From: Stomoxys calcitrans
Lineage: Eukaryota > Arthropoda > Insecta > Diptera > Muscidae
Direction of reading: 5' to 3'
NCBI RefSeq assembly: GCF_963082655.1
Contig: NC_081556.1
Coordinates: 1,178,001 to 1,242,000, forward strand
Length of the DNA: 64,000 nucleotides
Both the position numbers and the translations under genes were made by a program. Below are positions 22,101-32,623 of this stretch, one piece after another. Under the pieces are notes generated by a model. That model saw nothing but the letters and a program-made list of their open reading frames with translations. It was not told the origin of the DNA and did no database searches. Numbering within the stretch: the stretch's first letter is position 1; each line of letters begins with the position of its first letter.

Positions 22101-23067
22101 AATCTGAACCGATATGGCTTAAAGGGCGCAAATCTCGTTTGATTTGACTGAAATTTTGCACGTGGTGTTTTGGTACCAATTTCAATAACTGTTCTAAGTA
22201 TGGTTGAAATCGGTTCATAATCTGATATTACTGCCATATAAACCGATCTTGGATCTTAAGTTCTTGAGCCGCTAGAGGGCGCAGTTCTCACCCGATTTGG
22301 CTGAAATTTTGCATGAGGTGTTTTGGTATCACTTTCAACTACTCTGCTAAGTATGGTTCAAATCGGTTCATAACCTGGTATAGCTGGTATATAAACCGAT
22401 CTTTGATTTCGAGTTCTTTAGACTGTAGAGGGCGCAGTTCTCACCCGAATTGGCTGAAATTTTACATAAGGTGTTTTGTAATGACTTCCAACAACTGTGC
22501 CAAGTATGGTCCATAATCGGATCATAACCTGGTATAGCTGCCATATAAACCGATCAGGGATATTGAGTTCTTGAGCCTCTAGAGGGCGGAATTCTAATCT
22601 GATTTGGAAGAAATTATGCATGAATTGTTTTGTTATGAGTTCCAACAACTGTGTTAAGTGTGGTTCATATCGGTCCATAACCTGATAAAGCTGACATATA
22701 AACCGATCTTGAATCTTGACTATTTGAGCCACTAAAGAGCGCAATTCTTATCCGATTTCGCTGAAATTTAGCAAGAAGTGTTTTGTTATGAGTTCCAACA
22801 GTTGTGCCAAATATGGTTTTATTTGGTTCATAAACTGATTAGCCGCCATATATACCGATCTGGGATCTTGACTTCTTCAGCCTCAGAGGGCCCAATTCTT
22901 ATCCGATTTGGCTGAAATTTTACACAACGATTTCTACTATGGTCTTCAACATTCAGTTCAATTCTTTGTTTGCCTAAGAGATACCGCGTAAAGAACTCGA
23001 TAAACGCGATCCATGGTGGTGAGTATATAAGATTTGGTCCGTCCGAATTTGGCACGTTTTTATTTGT
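22101..23067 (+). repeat. Family A, forward half of the second inverted dimer
   Basis: From about 22105 the units read in the other direction ('gactgaaattttgcacgtgg', 'gatatagctgacatataaac'-like, 'gagcctctagagggcg'), ending 'gatccatggtggtgagtata' and 'cgtccgaatttggcacg'. Both outer ends of 21183-23067 therefore carry the GGCC-type terminus facing outward. Confidence 0.85.
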
Positions 23068-24784
23068 TTAAGACTAAATGTTAGTGTTTGTATGATCTGG
23101 CAAGAGGAACCCATACTCGATAATCAAGACGTCAGCATACTGTATCTAGTGCACAATAAAGGCGAAAAATCGGTACAACTAAAGGGGAAGTGGTTTACTA
23201 ATTTTCGCATATAGAATCGATTTTGCAGCCCTTTACGACTTTCCATTAAGACAGAGGGGAATTTCTTCAATGTTATAAAGGCCTCTTGAAGCCAGTCATT
23301 CGGCTCAATATGAAGTAGAATGTTAACCATTAAACAACGTTGACAATCTTTTTCGATTAAAAGTGGATAGAAAATATTTTTGATACAGTTCCTATTTATT
23401 ACCCCCAATGTAAAATTCTTACTCTTTAAGCAAATAAAAATGTTTCAAGAAGATCTCTGCCAACCTTCTGCAACATTTTCGCCCATACATGAAAACTCTG
23501 CTCAACTTGACCTTTGCAAAGGTATAGGGAGCAAAAGAAAACATTTTCTTAAGATATTCACACCTTTTTAGGCAATCCTTAACAAATGACCATCACGGTG
23601 GCCTTGTAAATTTAAATGGAGGAATTTTCTTAAATTTACTCAAACTTTCCTTAAACTTAAAGACTTTGGCCATAAACTTCTCTTCGCCACCCCACATTGG
23701 TGTGGCCTTCATTACAGGTTTACACAAGGAGGGACAGAGAGAGAGAGAGGGAGAGGGCGAGAATGCCCACATTCAGTCCAGTTACTAAAAGATGTTTATC
23801 TTTTGTCATACTCGCTCGTTATATGCTCTGGGAATCGAGGCAAGCAGTGGTGTAGCGATTTGGACGATATTATCACAGTTTCTTTTGTTTTTGGCCATGT
23901 TTTTTTGTGAATTTTTCATAATTTTTTCCTTAGCAGTAGAGGGTGGATTCTTTTCTAAGCGAACATCATCTTTACTTTGTGGGTGACACTGAACTTTTTT
24001 TTTTTGTAAGAAATGGTAAATCAACGGATTTTTTGTACCGTTTTTGGGGTTTCTATGTGACACAAACTGACGGACGGACAGACGGACGCATGGATAGACT
24101 AACAAGTAACGCATATCTTGTGAATGTGGTATCTTTTCTATGCTTAGCATATTTTGCCAAGTTCGGTTTTTTGGGCTTTTTTGTTTTCTTGATTCCTCTT
24201 TTCTTTGGACTATGAAAAACAATGAACTGTCGTTATTTTTTTAATTACTGCTTTGTTACTTCGTGTTTCATTCGGTCTGCTGTGTCTCATGTGTAATTAA
24301 GATTTTTGGGGGAATTCTTTGTAAGATTGTTTCGATTAAGAATTTTTAACTTGCCAGGATTGTATGGGGAAGAGGGTTCTTTTAAAGTTAAAACCCGTTA
24401 AAAACTGAAAATTTTAGGCAGAATATCTAATGGGTACGAGTAAAGGTAGCTGCAAAAAGTCCAATAAGGCATTTTTCGCTTCACGTAGGGTTAACTAGTA
24501 TAATGGTAGATTTACTAGTTTAAATTTTCTATGCTTAAACCCTCATGTTCCTTACGATTTCCATCACGATTTCTACCTCCCGGACGTATCATAGCATATC
24601 AGCAAAAAATTTTTTTTTTTTTTTGGCTTATAATAATTTGTGTATTGAGCAACATTTCGATGAAGATACGATTTAAAGGTTTTCCATGTTAACAAAACCT
24701 GATGGGAGTTTATCAAGTTAGGTTAAAAAGAGACCAACCTGACAGAACGCCACTCTGATCAGATTCCGGACGTAAGCTTCAGCG
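23068..24784. other. Single-copy stretch with a GA-rich tract
   Basis: A GA tract at 23735-23762 ('cagagagagagagaggga') and a GACGGACGGACAGACGG tract near 24071. Long T runs near 23995 and 24608. Minus and plus frames around 23806-24222 overlap each other and contain the tract; no protein family recognised. Confidence 0.5.
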
Positions 24785-25445
24785 GTGAAAAATGTTTTCA
24801 GCGGTAGTTATCCCATTACTAGTGCTGACGACTTTTGGGGGGGTACTCATGCTGAAAAGCAGGCCACCGTAGCGCAGAGGTTAGTAAGTCCGCATATGAC
24901 CTTTAACGCCTGGGGTCGAATTCTGGCAAAAACATCAGATAATTTTTCAGCAGTGGTTATCTCTCCTAATGCTGGTGACATTTGTCAGCTATTGGGTTGC
25001 CCAAAAAGTAATAGCGGATTTTTCATATAGTCGGCGTTGACAAATTTTTTCACAGCTTGTGTCTCTGTAATTGCATTCTTTCTTCTGTCAGTTATCAGCT
25101 GTTACTTTTAGCTTGCTTTAGAAAAAAAGTGTAAAAAAGGATGACAATGGCATTTAAAAACCTCTCCCCTAAGAGGTGTCGCTCTACGCCATGCCGTTAG
25201 CACTAAGATGTTAAAAAGAGGTCCCTTATCATGGAGCTTAAATTTAAACGGACAGCACTCATTGACATGCCAATTTGCCCCTATTGCGTAATGGAATGAT
25301 CCTGGGCAAATTTACACCCATGGTTGAAGAACTTTTCAACAAAGAGGCATTGCCTTCTGGACTCGTGTATTAAATAAAAGCTGATTCAGGCGCCACTCAT
25401 TGATACGAGAGATGTGTTTCGCTCTACTTTCAAGAAATATTTCAA
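24785..25445 (+). repeat. SINE2 dimer-like copy, interrupted by a mariner end
   Basis: A short SINE2 fragment (24790-24836) precedes a head at 24862 ('ggccaccgtagcgcagaggt') with its B-box region, then 'tgctggtgacatttgtcagc'. A mariner fragment interrupts at 24992. After it come 'aagaggtgtcgctctacgcc' and 'acagcactcattgacatgcc', and then a further 'caacaaagaggcattgcctt' module that is itself diverged SINE2 body. The copy at 25598 has the same double tail. Confidence 0.75.
24992..25138 (+). mobile_element. Mariner 5' end fragment inside SINE2
   Basis: It starts TTGGGTTGCCCAAAAAGTAA just after a TA dinucleotide (24990-24991), as expected for a mariner terminus, and continues 'gcggatttttcatatagtcg', 'ttcacagcttgtgtctctgt'. 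The right terminus is absent, so about 147 bp of a short mariner or mariner-derived MITE remain. No transposase frame. Confidence 0.75.
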
Positions 25446-25597
25446 GTGCAAGACTTGCAAGCTACTACACAAGATTGGAGTCCTATTTCGTACCGATAGG
25501 CCCACTTGATCGTTTGGGGTCTTTTTGGATTTAGGTGGCCACAAAAGTCTTACCCAGGATATGAATAACATATTCGTATTCCACTCTCAAAACGGTG
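25446..25597. repeat. Family B-like fragment between SINE2 copies
   Basis: 'tttggatttaggtggccaca' and 'cgtattccactctcaaaacg' resemble family B. A short, degenerate stretch. Confidence 0.4.
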
Positions 25598-26060
25598 TAG
25601 GTCACCGTAGTGCAGAGGTTAGCATGCCCGCCCATAACGCTGAACGCCTGGGTTCGAATCCTGGTGAGAACATCAGATAAAATTTTCAGCAGTGGTTATG
25701 CCCTCCTAATGCTCGAAACTTTTGTGAGGTACTAAGTCATATTAAAACTTCTCCCCAAATAGGTGTCGCACCGTGACACGTCTTTTGGACTCGTCTATCA
25801 AAAGGAGGCCTCTTATCGTTGAGCTAAAAGTTGAATTGGAGAGCACTAATTGAGATGTGAGAAGTTTGTCAGTGTAGCTTAATGGGATATCCATTGGCAA
25901 ATTTACGCTCAAGCTTGAACAACTTTTCGACAAAGAGGCAGTACCTTCTGGACCATGTATTAAAAAGAAGCTCCCGTATCATGTAGCTAAAATTTTAATC
26001 AGACATCACTCAATGATAACAGAGGTCTTTCGCTCTACCTTAAAGAAATATACAAATACA
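25598..26060 (+). repeat. SINE2 dimer-like copy with double tail
   Basis: Head 'accgtagtgcagaggttagc' (A box) and 'gggttcgaatcctgg' (B box), body 'gtgtcgcaccgtgacacg', tail 'gggatatccattggcaaatt', and then a second diverged body starting 'cgacaaagaggcagtacctt'. The same order is seen at 24862-25445, so this is a heritable longer subfamily rather than a single rearrangement. Confidence 0.75.
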
Positions 26061-26229
26061 AATTTGAGAGGTCTGAGTTGCTTGCGATAGAGGGTGTAAA
26101 TCTCGCCAATTGGCGTTTAACAGCCCCATTCAACATCTCAGAAAATGTTATAAGGAAAGGTGAGTTTACCAATGTTACTCAGCAACAACCTATGAGCTTC
26201 CGAAACACCAATGGGATAAACGATAAATA
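26061..26229. other. Short unassigned stretch
   Basis: Single-copy DNA between a SINE2 copy and an AT-rich MITE. No motif recognised. Confidence 0.4.
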
Positions 26230-26840
26230 ACCTACGCAGACAAAAAATCGCAAAAATATTTTCAATTAAAAATTTAATTGAAAGTTAAATCGCTTTCAAT
26301 TAAAAAATGGATTGATTCAATCATTTTTTGATTGAATATGAATTTTTTTGATCTACAGCCGTGATTTTGTAATTTAAGTTTAATTAAAAAATGAATTAAT
26401 TTTTTAGTTACATCTGAAAGTTTGTCAATCACCAGCGTGGTTGAAAATTTTGTTATTTTCAATTAAAAAATTAATTGATTCAATAATTTTTTTAATCTAA
26501 TCTTAAAAACTTTTCAAATATGGTGCTTTAGTAAATTCAATCAAAGGCTATTTTGTCCGCTATAGTAAAAAGGGTTCAATGATTTTTTCATTGGACCAAT
26601 TAAAAAATCAATTTGAAATATAAAAAAATGTTTAACGTTTTTTAATTGATCCAATTAAAGAGTGAATTGAAAATTTTAATAATTTAAGTTTTTTTAATTG
26701 AATATGCACAATTTTTAATTGAAAATTGGTTCAACTGTTTAAAAAACGGTGATTGATATTATCATTTTCGTGATCAATTAAAAAATTAATTTGATCAATC
26801 AATTTCGTGATTGAAACCGATTTTGATTTTTTCTGTGTAT
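26230..26840 (-). mobile_element. AT-rich palindromic MITE candidate (TTTTAATTGA family)
   Basis: About 600 bp dominated by repeats of 'ttaattgattcaatt' and 'aattaaaaaattaattga', bounded by inverted ends: 'cagacaaaaaatcgcaaaa' on the left, and on the right the complement of 'cacagaaaaaatcaaaatcg' followed by 'gtttcaatcacgaaatt'. The same edge in the opposite orientation opens the copy at 59455. No transposase frame. The orientation given is relative to that copy. Confidence 0.65.
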
Positions 26841-26985
26841 CTTCGATTGGAAAGATATATCTAGGCACAGTCTTAAGAATCACTATAGGACAAAATGAGC
26901 CAAGTGCACGGTTGCCTAGGTAACTTATGCCCATTATCATACTCTTCCGACCTAAACTGAACTATATGAGGGTTATAACTATTTA

Positions 26986-27373
26986 CTAGCTGGAAAGGAC
27001 CCGCTCCGCTGCGCGTTCTTTCAATTTCTTTTTTTATCTGAGCCCTATATTGGCACGGTCAGGAAATAATTCCTGTTTCGGGTGCTGTTATTGGTGCTCT
27101 ACTCCCAAATCCCTTTCATTTGAGCCTTATTTTTGCTATGGTCGGTAAATATGTCCGATTGGGGGGAGGCGGACCACCAAATATCAGATTCGTGCTCTAG
27201 TCTCAAAGTCCGCCCATTAAAGTAAATGTTCAACCACCTATTATTTGAATCCGATATGGTCTTGATAGGTCTATATATATATTTCGTGGGTTTTGCGTAG
27301 AGGAGGTCCCATTTAGGCACCCGACCAAAATTTGGATAGGAATTCTTTGGTTTTAGGTTATTATAAAAATAAA
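26986..27373 (+). repeat. Family B copy with its 5' head
   Basis: It starts 'actagctggaaaggacccgc' and 'tccgctgcgcgttctttcaa', continues with 'gttattggtgctctactccc' and 'ctttcatttgagcctt', and ends 'gaattctttggttttaggtt' next to a CAA-type retroposon fragment. Confidence 0.75.
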
Positions 27374-27640
27374 AACCCGGCACGGGATAGCTGTCAGCAC
27401 CACACAGGCTAGAACATTAAGGTCCGATTTATGTGGTGTTCATAGCTATCACGAGAAGCTTAGGTGCGAGCTATCAGGCGCGTCCACAGGTTGGGGATTT
27501 CATACGGAGTAGCTGCAACGGCAGTCGTGGACAATCAGTGGTATCGAGCGGAGAGTCTGAGTGAGAGGTCGGGCTGCACCGGCTCTTGCGCAAATACTGA
27601 GTGCCTATGATGCTCGATATGGTCCTTTGGATGGCAATCT
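27374..27640 (+). mobile_element. SINE3 (CAA-tailed family), 3'-truncated
   Basis: It begins 'cccggcacgggatagctgtc' and follows the 11270 copy through 'ttcatagctatcacgagaag', 'gtccacaggttgggga' and 'tatgatgctcgatatggtcc', after which it diverges with no CAA tail. Confidence 0.75.
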
Positions 27641-27719
27641 CGTCATCTGTGACGAATATGATCCGACGAATATGATCGTAAAATCACTTTATTAGATAAA
27701 AAAAAGGTGCATTTTTTCC

Positions 27720-28735
27720 GATACATTCATGTCCGTGCCGTGTATGGTCTAAATCGGACCATATTGAGATATAGTTGCCAGTCTACCTGATCTCTTGATT
27801 GAACTACTAAAGCTCTTAAAATTCATATTTTTACCTCATTCTCGATAATCATGCCTATGTGGCGATTACCCTTTGGTGCGAGGTTTTTTGATTGTGGTTT
27901 TGGAAATAGGAGCATCTTTTCATCAAAAGTAAAATTTAAAATATTGTAAAATTCTCAATGTACATCCTGGCATTGCTGGCAGACCCAACATTACCCATTG
28001 AAAAAAAAAAAACTTAAATGAGCCCTTTTAGCTACACTCTATGCCAAATGGAAGAGACAAAAGATATGAAATAACCAAAAGAATCTTCATTTCGTGTAAC
28101 AACTCGTGTTTTGCTGTAAACGAAGCATGTTTGGCTTAAAGAAGTTTTGGATTTTTGTGTAAAAAAAGCCATCCTTTATCACAGACCATAACTGAAGTAA
28201 ATTTAACATCAAAATGTGGAAAATTCACGCCTTACGTCCATTGGTGGAGGAAAATCTTGCACAGTTACTGTACAAATAGTGCTTCCCCAATAAAACAGAC
28301 TTGTTTGTCGTGAAGACATTTCAACGTTTCACTGTTTTGCGTTTGGTAGTAGGTTTGTAATTGCATAGGATTAGGAATATATCCATGGTGATTTTCTTTC
28401 GTGTAAATCCCGATTCTAGATTTTTCTTAAGAAATTTCTGTAGAGATACATTTTCATCAATCAAATAAATGATAATGTAATCTGCGTTTCTTAGAATTTT
28501 TCATTATTCAATGAAAGAAGAAATTTTGAACATTCAATTCCCCAGATGAAAAGGACTCACTAATCCTTCATTTGATCCAATATGAGTTCATGAAAACCAT
28601 TTTGACATGGATTTGTATACGATTTGAAGGGAGAAACGATTCGTGTTTTTTGGCATTCACTTCAGTATTGCCAACGACCAAAACGAGCAGGACATCCAAT
28701 AAGCAAAAAGGATTTGTCAAGAACATTGAAATCCA
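27720..28735. other. Mostly single-copy stretch, small family C fragment at its start
   Basis: 27720-27800 ('tggtctaaatcggaccatat') resembles family C. The rest is unassigned AT-rich DNA with no long frame on either strand. An oligo-A run of about 13 lies at 28735-28750. Confidence 0.45.
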
Positions 28736-28750
28736 AAAAAAAAAAAAAAA

Positions 28751-29969
28751 CGAAACAAGCAACAACGAAGCACTTCTTATGTATCAAGCAACAGCAAATG
28801 AAATACATAAAGTGAATATTTGTACAAAAGTAAAATTGCTTCGGTTTTTTTTTCTTGAAAGCAATAGAAGATAAAATGCAATACAATATAAAACAACAAC
28901 AGCAACAATAAGAACAAGCAGCACTTACTCATACAATATATGAAGGAAAATTCCAAAAAAAAAACACAGAAAACTTAACAAACTCAACATCCTTTGGATA
29001 GCATATAGCTAACATAGCTACACATGTATATACCAGTATATGTTTGTATGTATGTTCTTGCAAAGGTACACATACACATCCATCTGTTGGGATATGTGTG
29101 TATGTGCATGTACATATTCACAACAGTTACGGTACAAATGAGTTTTGTTGGCTAAAACACGCCCAGTTTTTCACATTTCCCTTTTACATATATGTTGATG
29201 TACATATATATGCACGTACTCATGGATGTATGTTTGTATCTACATTCGAATAAATTTACATACGTAATGTGTATGTACACATATACATACATTCATACAA
29301 CAACAAATGGCAAAAAACATATGAAAATAGCTTAAGATTCCTCCTATTGCATGATGGCACCGTACATACCCCAGAACACACATACACACACACCCATCCA
29401 CACATTCATATATACACCAATACACACGAGGACAACTGTATATGATTTTCATGAAATAAAAATAAAAACGCAAAACAACCAAACATTTTATGGAGCTGCT
29501 CCCGAGCCCGCATTGGGGCTGCAGAGGTACTTGGTTTATATGGCCCTGATGTTTGTGGTGGTGATGGTAGTGGTGGCATAAAGATGAACAGTTACACACA
29601 CACACACACACATCCTCATACGCGGCAGAGGACTTTTCACATCTCGCTTTGCAATGAAGATGACAACTTGCCAAAGGAAATGGCAAATAAACAAGGAGTA
29701 TGCCAAAAGCAGCAGTCGAGTCGGTTCTAACCCTATATCGCCCTCCCCTTTTGGCCTCCTCGCATTGTGCTGTACGGCGGAAAAAGACAACTGCTGCAAA
29801 AGAGATAAGCAAAACAAAGCTCTGGCACAAGCAGCAGCACAGTTTGCGGACATACGCGAATGAGTTGCTTCGTTAGTCGGTATCCCCCCACCATATCAGG
29901 TCTATCTCTGGTTGGATATACATAAATAGTATGGCAGATATGCCACACGTTATTACACCTAGGCTACGC
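28751..29969. other. Microsatellite-rich single-copy stretch
   Basis: CA repeats at 29375-29402 and 29593-29612, and TATG/TACA-rich DNA at 29020-29290. The 196-codon minus frame (29830-29240) and its overlapping plus frames run through these repeats, are rich in Cys/His and resemble no family. I do not call a gene. Confidence 0.5.
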
Positions 29970-30015
29970 ATACGAGGGTAGCTCAATAATTCGCGTTGCA
30001 TAATTGTATGGGGCG
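29970..30015 (+). mobile_element. Possible mariner-type terminus
   Basis: 'tacgagggtagctcaataat' followed by 'tcgcgttgcataattgtatg' resembles the first bases of some mariner termini (ACGAGGGT.GCTCAATAA). No partner end or transposase frame is visible. Tentative. Confidence 0.3.
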
Positions 30016-30069
30016 GGTTAAAATGATTTTGGCCTTGAGGCTTGTAAGTCAACTTTTTCTTTTAGCGCA

Positions 30070-30173
30070 CTAAGCTAAGGCATGGTAAGACAATTTAAAT
30101 CCATTCTGATAACACAGAAGCGACCCATCAAAACATATGGTGGGAATCGAACTCACGACCCCTGCATTGATAG
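30070..30173 (-). repeat. SINE1 fragment, minus strand
   Basis: 'aagacaatttaaatccattc', 'tgataacacagaagcgaccc' and 'gtgggaatcgaactcacgac' match the complement of the SINE1 body and B box. The tRNA-like 5' part is incomplete. Confidence 0.7.
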
Positions 30174-30384
30174 TAAGTTAGAAAAAAATAAAATACAACG
30201 GCCAACATCTCCTCAAAAAGACATCTATTATCAGCTAATACATACACAAAGTCAAAACTTGCTATCCAAAAAATCTTGGATTACCATAGAATAACCTTTC
30301 AATATGAGCATATCGCAGCAAAATATTTCTCGGCGTGCCGTTCGTGCATTCAGCGCAAGACTCTGCTGTATATATATTAGGAGC

Positions 30385-30535
30385 CTAAAATGGGAAGATC
30401 TGGATCATATTTGGTTCAGGTATCAATAAGCCTTTTATTTAAAAGTCACAGTTTCAAATCTTATTTCCAATTAAGGTCTGATGTGAACCATAATCGATTC
30501 GGATATCAAGTGGTCAGTCCAACTCGCGGATAATA
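30385..30535 (+). repeat. Family C fragment
   Basis: 'gatctggatcatatttggtt', 'aaaagtcacagtttcaaatc' and 'ggtctgatgtgaaccataat' are degenerate family C modules. Confidence 0.5.
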
Positions 30536-30539
30536 ATAA

Positions 30540-31630
30540 AAAAAAATCCGAGGATAGTCCACTGGCTCTACAGGAGCGTGTTTAGACCCATACTTACTTA
30601 CGCCTCAGTAGTTGGTGGATTGCAATGGAGAAAAAGTGCAACGTAAGGAAAATACAACAGTTTCAGAGATCATGTTGTCTTGGCATAGGCGGAGCGTTGA
30701 GGACCACGCCTACTACGGGACTGCAGACTATACTAAATATCCGACCCTTTGACATGCAGACTAAATGAGAGGCAGCCACTGCAACAATGAGACTTAAGAC
30801 AAAGGAAAAACTGATTGAGGATGGGAGCAGATCATACCATCGCATTATAATCGAGGTGACGATAAGAAACCTGGAAGGAATGGAGGAGGTTACCGATCGG
30901 ACACCTGAGGCGACACTTTAGGTCGAGTGCGAAGCACTGCTGCCAGCGGCACTGTTTACACGAATGGATCAAAGCTAGAGAACAGATTGGCCTGGGGGTC
31001 TACATTGAGAACCCAGGGACTGAGATCTGTTTGCGACTGCCTGACCATAATATGATCCTGCAGGCAGAGATCCGCGTAATCACGGAATGCGTGAGGTGGT
31101 GTGGTGTTCACGCGAGAACGTAGAGTGTGAACATCTTTACGGACAGTACTACGACCATCTGGCCGTAACAACCACCACGGTAACGTCACGAACAGTCTTG
31201 AAGTGTGAGATTAACGCCTTCTCTGAGGATGCCACGATCCGCATTGCTTGGGTTCCGGGTTATAGCGGAGTAAGGGGAATGAAAGAGCAGGCGTTTCGGC
31301 ATTGAAGGCCAGAGGACTGCCCTCAAAAAACTTGGTTAACCCGAAGCCTTTCGGGTCGAATGAATGTAACGTAACATCGAAACGATCGGTAGGATGGCGA
31401 AAATCCTTTAGGGAGTTCCGGGTTGTGAAAAGACGAGGCTATTACTGAAAAGAAGTAAAAGGGAGTTCAGTATAGCTTTCGGTATCATAACGGGACAAAT
31501 GGGACTACGAGCACACTTATGTAAAATCGGTGCGGCAAGTGACAGATATGTAGGGTATGTCATGTGTGCACGGCTAATAGACACCGACACATAGGTGGGG
31601 ACACAATACCATACATTTACCAACTTAGGC
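30540..31630 (+). pseudogene. Broken non-LTR retrotransposon: RT C-terminus and RNase H (LINE family 1)
   Basis: From 30562 a frame reads W-L-Y-R-S-V-F-R-P-I-L-T-Y-A-S, then K-I-Q-Q-F-Q-R and G-G-A-L-R-T-T-P-T, the typical end of an insect LINE reverse transcriptase. RNase H follows: Y-T-N-G-S-K at 30957-30974 (first catalytic Asp changed to Asn), then a one-base frameshift, L-Q-A-E-I, an in-frame TAG, and I-F-T-D-S near 31134-31148. The region normally H-x-G-x-x-G-N-E-x-A-D reads W-V-P-G-Y-S-G-V-R-G with His and several acidic residues lost. The last segment (31430-31560) matches the C-terminus of the copy at 6635-7366, so both belong to one family. Clearly inactive. Confidence 0.85.
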
Positions 31631-31734
31631 GTGTGGTAAGGAAAACAATTAAAGATTTTGTAAGTAGTAAGGAATTCTTATCACAGATTTTCTTTTTCGA
31701 AGTTACTTTTTAGTATTTAGAGTGCACAAAAATG

Positions 31735-31995
31735 CAAATGCAAATTAGGAGGAGAAAACCACCGTTCTCTATGAAATCTGGCGAGAACATCAGAAAACAA
31801 TTTTAGCGGAAGTTGTCTCCTACTAATGCTGGCGACCTTTGTGAGACATTTAGCCATATAAAAACTTTTCCCCAAAGAGATGTCACACTGCGGCACGACG
31901 TTTATGACTCGGCTATAAAAAGAAGGTCCCTTATCATTTAGCATAAACTTGTCCCTATTCCTTATGGAAATGTTCGTGGGTAAATTTGCAAAGTA
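31735..31995 (+). repeat. SINE2, 5'-damaged
   Basis: A short reversed 'aatgcaaatgcaaattagga' piece precedes the body 'ctggcgagaacatcagaaaa', 'tgctggcgacctttgtgaga', 'gtcacactgcggcacgacgt' and the tail 'aaatgttcgtgggtaaattt'. Confidence 0.75.
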
Positions 31996-32073
31996 CGTTT
32001 CTGTCCTTCAACCCACATAGCCAACAATGTTCGGATTGGTCCACAACGGGCTAAATGCATAAAGCAATTGGAA

Positions 32074-32252
32074 ATTTGCATATGGATATTCCATAAGGAA
32101 TAGGGGCAAACATAAAATTCACATATAAACCGGAAGTCTCAACTTTTTTCTAAGTTTACAAAATCTATCACAAGGCTGAAAGCCCACAAATATCGCTAGT
32201 ATTTTTTCTGATGATATTTTTTAAGGACTTGAACCCTGGGCTTTAGAGTCTT
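32074..32252 (-). repeat. SINE2 remnant, minus strand
   Basis: 'atatggatattccataagga' and 'ataggggcaaac' match the complement of the SINE2 tail. 'gacttgaaccctggg' near 32227 is a weak complement of its B box. The middle is replaced by unrelated AT-rich sequence. Confidence 0.55.
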
Positions 32253-32265
32253 ACCACATGTCCAA

Positions 32266-32610
32266 CCCGGCAAAGAATAGCTGTGAACATTGAGGTGCGA
32301 TAAGTGTGATGTTCATTGCTGTCACGAGAAGCTTAGCTGCGAGCTACCGGGCGCGTCCACAGGTTGCGGATAGTGGAATGCTTACATGGAGTAACTGCAA
32401 CGACAGTCGCGGACAATCAGCGGTATCGAGCGGAGAGTCTCTGTGAGAGGTCGGACGACACCGACTCTTCCACAAATACTGAGTGATTTTGATGCTCGAT
32501 ATGACAAGGCGAGTTAATGGCGCCTTTAAATAACCAATGTCCAACCTGTTCCTGTGGCGATCGGTCCTTTGAACTGAACATATGAAAATGTGGCTACAAC
32601 AACAACAACG
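32266..32610 (+). mobile_element. SINE3 (CAA-tailed), full-length with 13-bp TSD
   Basis: It starts 'cccggcaaagaatagctgtg' and ends 'gtggctacaacaacaacaac'. Flanks ACCACATGTCCAA (32253-32265) and ACCACATATCCAA (32611-32623) match at 12 of 13 positions. It is shorter than the 11270 copy because of internal deletions near both ends. Confidence 0.85.
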
Positions 32611-32623
32611 ACCACATATCCAA

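Noticed and set aside
29240..29830. 196-codon minus-strand frame with Cys/His-rich segments
   Set aside because: The Cys/His runs come from CA/GT and TATG microsatellites. Plus-strand frames overlap. The spacing fits no zinc-finger pattern.
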